64,000 bases of DNA, taken from CAIVVT01 sp963823095. Its GTDB lineage: Bacteria; Acidobacteriota; Terriglobia; Bryobacterales; Bryobacteraceae. Positions 59,060 through 64,000 of this stretch are shown here, in pieces; the first letter of the stretch is position 1; the number at the start of each line of letters is the position of its first letter. A model generated the notes under the pieces. That model did not search any database and was not told where the DNA came from. It saw only the letters and a program-made list of their open reading frames with translations. A program made the position numbers and the translations under genes. The stretch is from the NCBI GenBank assembly GCA_963823095.1, contig CAWGKI010000003.1, forward strand, positions 62,001-126,000, read 5' to 3'.

Positions 59060-59258
59060 ACGTGTACGGATTGTCCCGCGCGAAACTCCTCAAGCAGGAT
59101 GCCCAGATCGGCTCCATCGCCATCGGCACGGCAGCAGACCTGGTGGCGATCGACGGCGATCCGGCGCAGGACATCGCCGGCATCGAGGCCGACATCGCGT
59201 AGCCTACGATCCGGCCAAGCTGCTGCTGTCCGTGAAGGGCCGCGTCGGCATCCATTGA
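59060..59258 (+). pseudogene. Remnant of an amidohydrolase C-terminus
   Basis: In one frame 59098-59202 reads GSIAIGTAADLVAIDGDPAQDIAGIEADIA and stops at 59200-59202; shifting one base, 59199-59258 reads VAYDPAKLLLSVKGRVGIH and stops. This is the typical end of an imidazolonepropionase-like metal-dependent amidohydrolase, with no catalytic domain upstream. It is therefore a decayed fragment, with a frameshift in it. Confidence 0.65.
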
Positions 59259-59285
59259 GGAGGCGGGGGCCGGAGCCGAGCCGAT

Positions 59286-59555
59286 TCAGGCGCGGAATCT
59301 CCCGGCCGTGCGAGCTTTCGCCTTGTTGGCTTCCGTCTCGCGGTTTTTTGGCGCGGCGGTCGTTTCAAGCGAGCTGAGCAGGTCGTTCGCAATGCCGGAT
59401 ATCCGGTCGACGGCCGATTTGAACGCAGCTTCGTTGGCCTTGGAAGGCGCGTGAAAGCCGCTGATCTTTCTCACGAACTGCAGCGAAGCCGCGCGAACCT
59501 CCTCGCCGGTGCTCGGCGGATCGAAGTTGAAAAGCGGACGGATGCTCCTGCACAT
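59286..59555 (-). CDS. DUF2277 family protein
   Basis: An 89-residue protein beginning MCRSIRPLFNFDPPSTGEEV and with QFVRKISGFHAPSKANEAAF, both conserved blocks of DUF2277. The function of that family is unknown; it is small, helical and found in many phyla. The C-terminal about 25 residues are longer and more basic than usual. Confidence 0.88.
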   Translation of the reverse strand: MCRSIRPLFNFDPPSTGEEVRAASLQFVRKISGFHAPSKANEAAFKSAVDRISGIANDLLSSLETTAAPKNRETEANKAKARTAGRFRA

Positions 59556-60555
59556 ACCTATTGACCTGAATATAGCGGGGTTCTCAGGCCCGATCCATCC
59601 GGGTTGTCTTTAGACCCCGAAGCTCATTCCAACAAGGCCGGCGCCACTCGCGCAGCTCCTGCCAACTTGCATGCTTCAGCTTTAGGTGCCGATTGTAGCC
59701 GCAAACGAAAACTGGCGATGTCCCGGTCGGAACACCGATTCGGCATTCCGCCAACCCCCGGTTTCGATGATTCACACCGAGTTGAGTTTTGTATTTAAAT
59801 CGAGGACTATACTTGACGCGCCACGCCGTGTACTTGAATCACAGACTCAGGCGCCTGTATGCACGAAAATCGCGGATAGCATTCAAGGAACCCAGTCGAC
59901 TGCGGAGGACTGATGGTCTTCTCCGGCCTGTCACAGACAATAACAGCAGCAGCCACTCGGGTTGTTCGGCGCGGCAATCCAAGATCAGCCTAACACTTTG
60001 AATTTGTTGGGACAACTGCTAATTTACCGCGCCTCGAGGTTGCCCTAGTCCAAGCAGTGTCCTCTCTTAGAACAGCAGTCCAATTGAAGCGCACAGGAAC
60101 ACGCCTTTCACGTTGACACTAAGCCTGGATTTCGCACCTGCCATGTGCCGGTACTGATAACCCATTCAGAATCCAAGGCTTTACTGAGACGCGATGGACT
60201 TGCCAACCTGCGCCGTGCCTCTAAATCGCGGACAGTATTCTGAAATCTCGTCTGCGATTCAAGATACAATCAGTGATTTGAGCAAAGACGTGCATGTGCT
60301 TAAATCGTAGAAACTTGTTTATCTACAACAGCTATTGGTCCGTGGTTTTCCTGCTTGAGCGTAGTATCGCGTTTCGCCTCACTCACTTATAGCAGCGTGC
60401 GGTTGGAAAGATTTCTACGGCTTTCACGGGCTACTTGATGGACAGCAAAGAGCAGTCTGGTGGGACGGTTTATACCTTTTGAGCACAACGTAACGAAACC
60501 TATTCCATCGCGGCACCACGCCGCAAGCAGTGAGAGAGAGCGAAAAGGAGACTTT
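59556..60555. other. 1-kb intergenic region, AT-richer, with a degenerate repeat
   Basis: No supported gene; the short frames present have no ribosome binding site or protein character. An 18-base motif of consensus AAATCG(A/C)GGAYWRYAYTY occurs at 59797-59814, 59867-59884 and 60223-60240. The GC content drops compared with neighbours. It might be a decayed mobile element end or a regulatory region for the multicopper oxidase operon. Confidence 0.4.
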
Positions 60556-62579
60556 ATGGCGAGAAGAGCAGCGGGAATCCCTGTGTTCGTGGCGGGATTG
60601 ATCTGTATAGCGGCACAGTTCGCTACAGCCCAGTCCTTCAGGGTTCAATGCCCAACCAGCACCATCACTCACCCGGACCCAACTAACAGCGGGGTCAACA
60701 ACTCTGAACCTGCTTACACGGGTCCCACGAGTCTCGCGCTCAACGGCAATGGTTTCTATGCGCCGACGGCGAACGTGAACGGCGCCATCAAGTGCCAGCA
60801 GGTGTCGGGCGGCGACGGTTATTCGACGATGGCCAACGGCACCCAGACGTTCATGTTCTCCTTTGGGCCGTTGTCCGGACTCGCCGACATCGCGAACGGT
60901 AAACCTGGCACACAGTTCCCGAACGTCTTCAATACGACGTACTCCGGCGACCTTCCTGCCCGGCGATCCTGCCACGACCGATGGGGTAGTGGCCAACGTT
61001 TGGCCGACTTGGCCGACGCCTCTCTCGACCTCGACCACTGCATTTTCGTATAACGGCGCGGTGGGACTGGCCCCTGACATCGCGAACCTTGTCACCATCT
61101 ACGATATCTCCCAAGGCACGGCCGGGAATACTGTTTATGTTCAAACGAACGCTCCCCTCGGTGTGCCTACCGGTGGCAGCGTGACCATCGCAGGGACCGG
61201 CGGCGCCCCGCCAGCGGGCTATGACGGCACCTGGACCATTACCGCCACCCCATATACGTTCCCTACCGCGGGCATCCCTGGCGTGACCAACTACGCCTTC
61301 CCTCCATCGTTCAATTTCACGTTCACCATTCCGGCGGCTACGGGGCTCCCTGACGTGAACACCTCTCAGACAGCAACCGCATCGACCGGCCCGGTAATGG
61401 ACGGTCACGTGGATCCGCGCCAGATCATGGATGTCGGCGTGATGAACGGCAACATCCCGGCGCCTCTGGTTGCGTTCGACGAAGACGACGAGATGTTCCT
61501 GACACTCACCAACGTCGGCATGATCATGCGGCCGGACCTCTTCGAGCAGCACACCATCCATTTCCACGGGTATCCGAACGCTTCGTCGGTCTTTGACGGC
61601 GTGCCGGACGCCTCGGTGGCCATCAACATTGGCGGCAGTTTCACCTATTACTATCTGGCGCCCGATGCCGGCACCTACTTTTGGCACTGCCACATTACGC
61701 CTCCCGAGCACCTGCAGATGGGCATGGTCGGGCAATTGTATGTCCGCCCGCGGCAGAATCGGGTTCCGGCCGGCACCGCTCTCTATTCCGCGTTGCAGCA
61801 ACAAAACGGACTCGGAACGACGGTCGATTTGCGCACGGCCTGCAACCCCGCCGCGGATATTCTGTGCAGCGCCACGATGCCTGCCGTCAACACGGGCGCC
61901 TCTCCAAGGTAACGATAAGCTTGGCAACCCGCAGAAGTACACGTACAACGACGGCGACGGCTCCACCGCGTATGACGTCGAGTATCCCATCCAGATCCAC
62001 GGCTTCGATCCCAACTTCCACTTTGTAGGCATGACCTTCAATCCGGAAGCCTTCGTCGACATGAAGAACAAGTTCTTCCTCTTGAATGGACGAAGCTATC
62101 CCGACACGGTCACGCCCGGCCCCATGGCCACCCAATCTTCCGATGGCAGGGTGCACTACTCGCAACCTCTGCCTTCCATCATCAACATTCCCGTGGGTGG
62201 GAAAGCTCTCCTGCGCCTTTCGGACCTGGACGTTCAGGAGTACCAGACGCTGCAGTCACTGGGAATTCCGATGAAGGAAGTTGGCTTTAATGCCAAGTTG
62301 CTGCGGGATCAAGCGGGGAACAACCAGGCGTTTTACACCAACTCGATCACGCTGGGCGGAGGCGAGTCGCTGGACGTGCTGCTCGATGCCAGCGACGCCG
62401 GCTGCGGGTCCACGGGATGCGCGGCAACTCTGTACCCCGCCGGCAGCGTGTTTTACCTTTACACCCCAAATCTCGACCATCTTTCCAACGATCAGGAGAA
62501 CTTCGGCGGACTCATGACCGAGGTTCACATCTGCACTAGCGTAACGGGCGGGAACACGTTCGGGAATACCTGCAACTAG
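60556..62579 (+). CDS. Secreted multicopper oxidase (two frameshifts)
   Basis: About 674 residues when repaired. ATG 60556 is preceded by AAGGAG, then a signal peptide (MARRAAGIPVFVAGLICIAAQFATA). The cupredoxin region has HTIHFHGYP (type 2/3 ligands) and YFWHCHITPPEHLQMGM (the HCH type 1/3 motif with a following His-x-x-x-Gly-Met). A second half of the barrel follows (IQIHGFDPNFHFVGMTF). Extra bases at 60959-60961 (CCC) and 61904-61905 (CC) break the frame; removing one base each gives SGDLPA-GDPATTDG and TGAS-QGNDKLG. It likely oxidises metal ions or phenols outside the cell. Confidence 0.88.
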
Positions 62580-62589
62580 GAGAGCGGCA

Positions 62590-64000
62590 ATGAGAGCAAC
62601 GAAAATGACTCAATCGAACTCGAACACACGATTGCTTCTGGCGTCCACGGCGGCTTTGCTCCTGGCGGCAGCGGCTCACGCGGCGGTTCCTGGAATTACC
62701 GGACCGACTTTCAATTTGACGGCGCAAACGGCTTTCCTCAACCAGCCGGACGGGAACTCGGTTTACGCCTGGGGTTACGGGTGCGGCACGGCGGCCGGCG
62801 CCGTCGCGCCTTCGGGCTTTGCCCCCGCGGCTATCACCAACGCGACTTGTCCCTTGATGCAAGTGCCTGGCCCGACTCTGATCGTGACGGAAGGACAGTC
62901 TGTCACGGTGAACTTGTACAACGGTCTCCCCGCTGCCGCGGGCAACACGTCGATCCTGTTTCCCGGCTTTGTGGTGACAGCGACCGGCGGTGTCCAGGGC
63001 CTGCTGACGACAGAAGCTGCACCCGCCAGCACGGTGACCTATACGTTTGTTGCTTCTTCGCCAGGCACTCACGCCTACTACAGCGGAACGCAAGGCGACC
63101 TGCAAGTTGAGATGGGGCTGTATGGCGCAGTCGTTGTGCTTCCCGCCACCATTCCTGCCGCCTGCTCTGCCGGGTTGCCGGTGACGGCTCCGGGCAATAA
63201 CGCGGCAGCAAAAACCTTCTGGAAAGAAACTGACTTCCGCCTGGCGTCCGCCGCCTTCGACAATCCGAAATCCTGCTACGACCGGGAATACCTGTTCCAG
63301 TGGGCGGAGATGGATGCCAACATTCATAAGCTGGCGCTGGCGCAGGTCACGGCCGCGGGTACCTGTACCGCCGGAGCCGTGGGATGCAGTCTCAACGTCC
63401 CGACCGAGCCGTACCACCCGGCCTACTTCGTGATTAACGGGCGATCCATGCCGGACCTTATGGATGCCAACTTTGCGCCCGAGTATCCCCACCAGCCGTA
63501 TAACGGCAATCCGCATATGCATCCAGGCGAGATGACTCTGATCCGTTCGGTCGGCCAAGGCCGGTGGCAACATCCGTTCCACGAGCACGCGAATCACGTG
63601 CGCATTCTGGCTCGTGACGGAAACATGATCCTCGCCCCCGATGGCACGAACCTCGCGGGACAATTGATGTTCAACACCGACACGACTCCGGGAGAAGCTT
63701 TCGACGGGATCTTCTATTTCACAGGCCGAGGGTTGAATTGGGACCCGTACGGTCACCATCCCGGAGATACGAATGACCCGAACGCCTCACTGGGCTGTAC
63801 TCCGGATGCCAACGGCTACAACACCGGCGCGCCCAGTGCGATTAACTACTTCGAATGGTGCCAGGACCATAACAAGCCTCTCGAAGTCGCTCCTTTCGGC
63901 GATGTTGCCGCCGGCGGTCCAACCACTCTCCCGAATCCCAACATTTTCACCAACGGGCCCTGGTACGGGGGCACTCCTTATCTAGGGCCGGATGCAACCC
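62590..64000 (+). CDS. Second secreted multicopper oxidase-like protein (cut by window end)
   Basis: Open from ATG 62590 to the last base without a stop; AGGAG lies eight bases upstream, and the gene starts 10 bases after the first oxidase, so they form an operon. A signal peptide (about 1-35) precedes two cupredoxin domains. The first has GPTLIVTEGQSVTVNLYN, but the usual HxH ligand pair is missing in THAYYSGTQGDLQVEMGLYG, where WYHSH would be expected. HPFHEHANHVRILA is present further on. The missing N-terminal ligands suggest that this subunit may not form a complete trinuclear site. Confidence 0.82.
   Translation, partial: MRATKMTQSNSNTRLLLASTAALLLAAAAHAAVPGITGPTFNLTAQTAFLNQPDGNSVYAWGYGCGTAAGAVAPSGFAPAAITNATCPLMQVPGPTLIVTEGQSVTVNLYNGLPAAAGNTSILFPGFVVTATGGVQGLLTTEAAPASTVTYTFVASSPGTHAYYSGTQGDLQVEMGLYGAVVVLPATIPAACSAGLPVTAPGNNAAAKTFWKETDFRLASAAFDNPKSCYDREYLFQWAEMDANIHKLALAQVTAAGTCTAGAVGCSLNVPTEPYHPAYFVINGRSMPDLMDANFAPEYPHQPYNGNPHMHPGEMTLIRSVGQGRWQHPFHEHANHVRILARDGNMILAPDGTNLAGQLMFNTDTTPGEAFDGIFYFTGRGLNWDPYGHHPGDTNDPNASLGCTPDANGYNTGAPSAINYFEWCQDHNKPLEVAPFGDVAAGGPTTLPNPNIFTNGPWYGGTPYLGPDAT

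Overview
The window is a GC-rich chromosomal stretch that looks like an Acidobacteriota genome of the Solibacter/Bryobacter type. The evidence is indirect: TAT-secreted glycoside hydrolases, very large secreted proteins with NHL, FG-GAP and BACON modules, many multi-PAS hybrid histidine kinases, an efp of the HPGQG-loop type, and a five-helix succinate dehydrogenase anchor. No tRNA, rRNA, CRISPR array or intact transposase was seen.

Layout. 1-647: tail of a DsbD-like thioredoxin-fold membrane protein. 689-1000: a non-coding run of nine short hairpins. 1046-7385 (minus): the flagellar operon flgB-flgC-fliE-fliF-fliG-fliH-fliI-fliJ. 7472-9663: a YkgJ-type cysteine cluster protein, a SPOR protein and lipA. 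9912-15118: a giant secreted subtilase. 15354-24403: a MASE1 hybrid kinase, an SDR, efp with a coupled 49-codon ORF, a pirin, a B3-type metallo-beta-lactamase, a nitrilase, a GNAT and an aldo/keto reductase. 24752-28635: succinate dehydrogenase operon. 28721-38902: divergently arranged large sensor kinases with an Rcp1-like regulator. 39100-54036: a membrane glycosyltransferase and a glycan-degrading cluster (alpha-galactosidase-like, two divergent GH29 fucosidases, GH1), interrupted by an NHL/BACON surface protein flanked by two cloverleaf-like repeats. 54144-58891 (minus): PEGA protein, Ser/Thr kinase, EACC1-like adaptor and caspase-like protease, the best candidate for an undescribed signalling or conflict system. 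59060-59555: amidohydrolase remnant and a DUF2277 gene. 60556-64000: two tandem secreted multicopper oxidases, the second cut by the window end.

Sequence quality matters here. At least eleven single-base indels (ten insertions, one deletion) break genes that otherwise read as intact: the subtilase, sdhA, two histidine kinases, the NHL protein (four times), a PLP-dependent decarboxylase and a multicopper oxidase (twice). Most lie at runs of two or three identical bases, so I read most of them as consensus errors rather than true pseudogenes. I annotate the genes over their full reconstructed length and give the break points.
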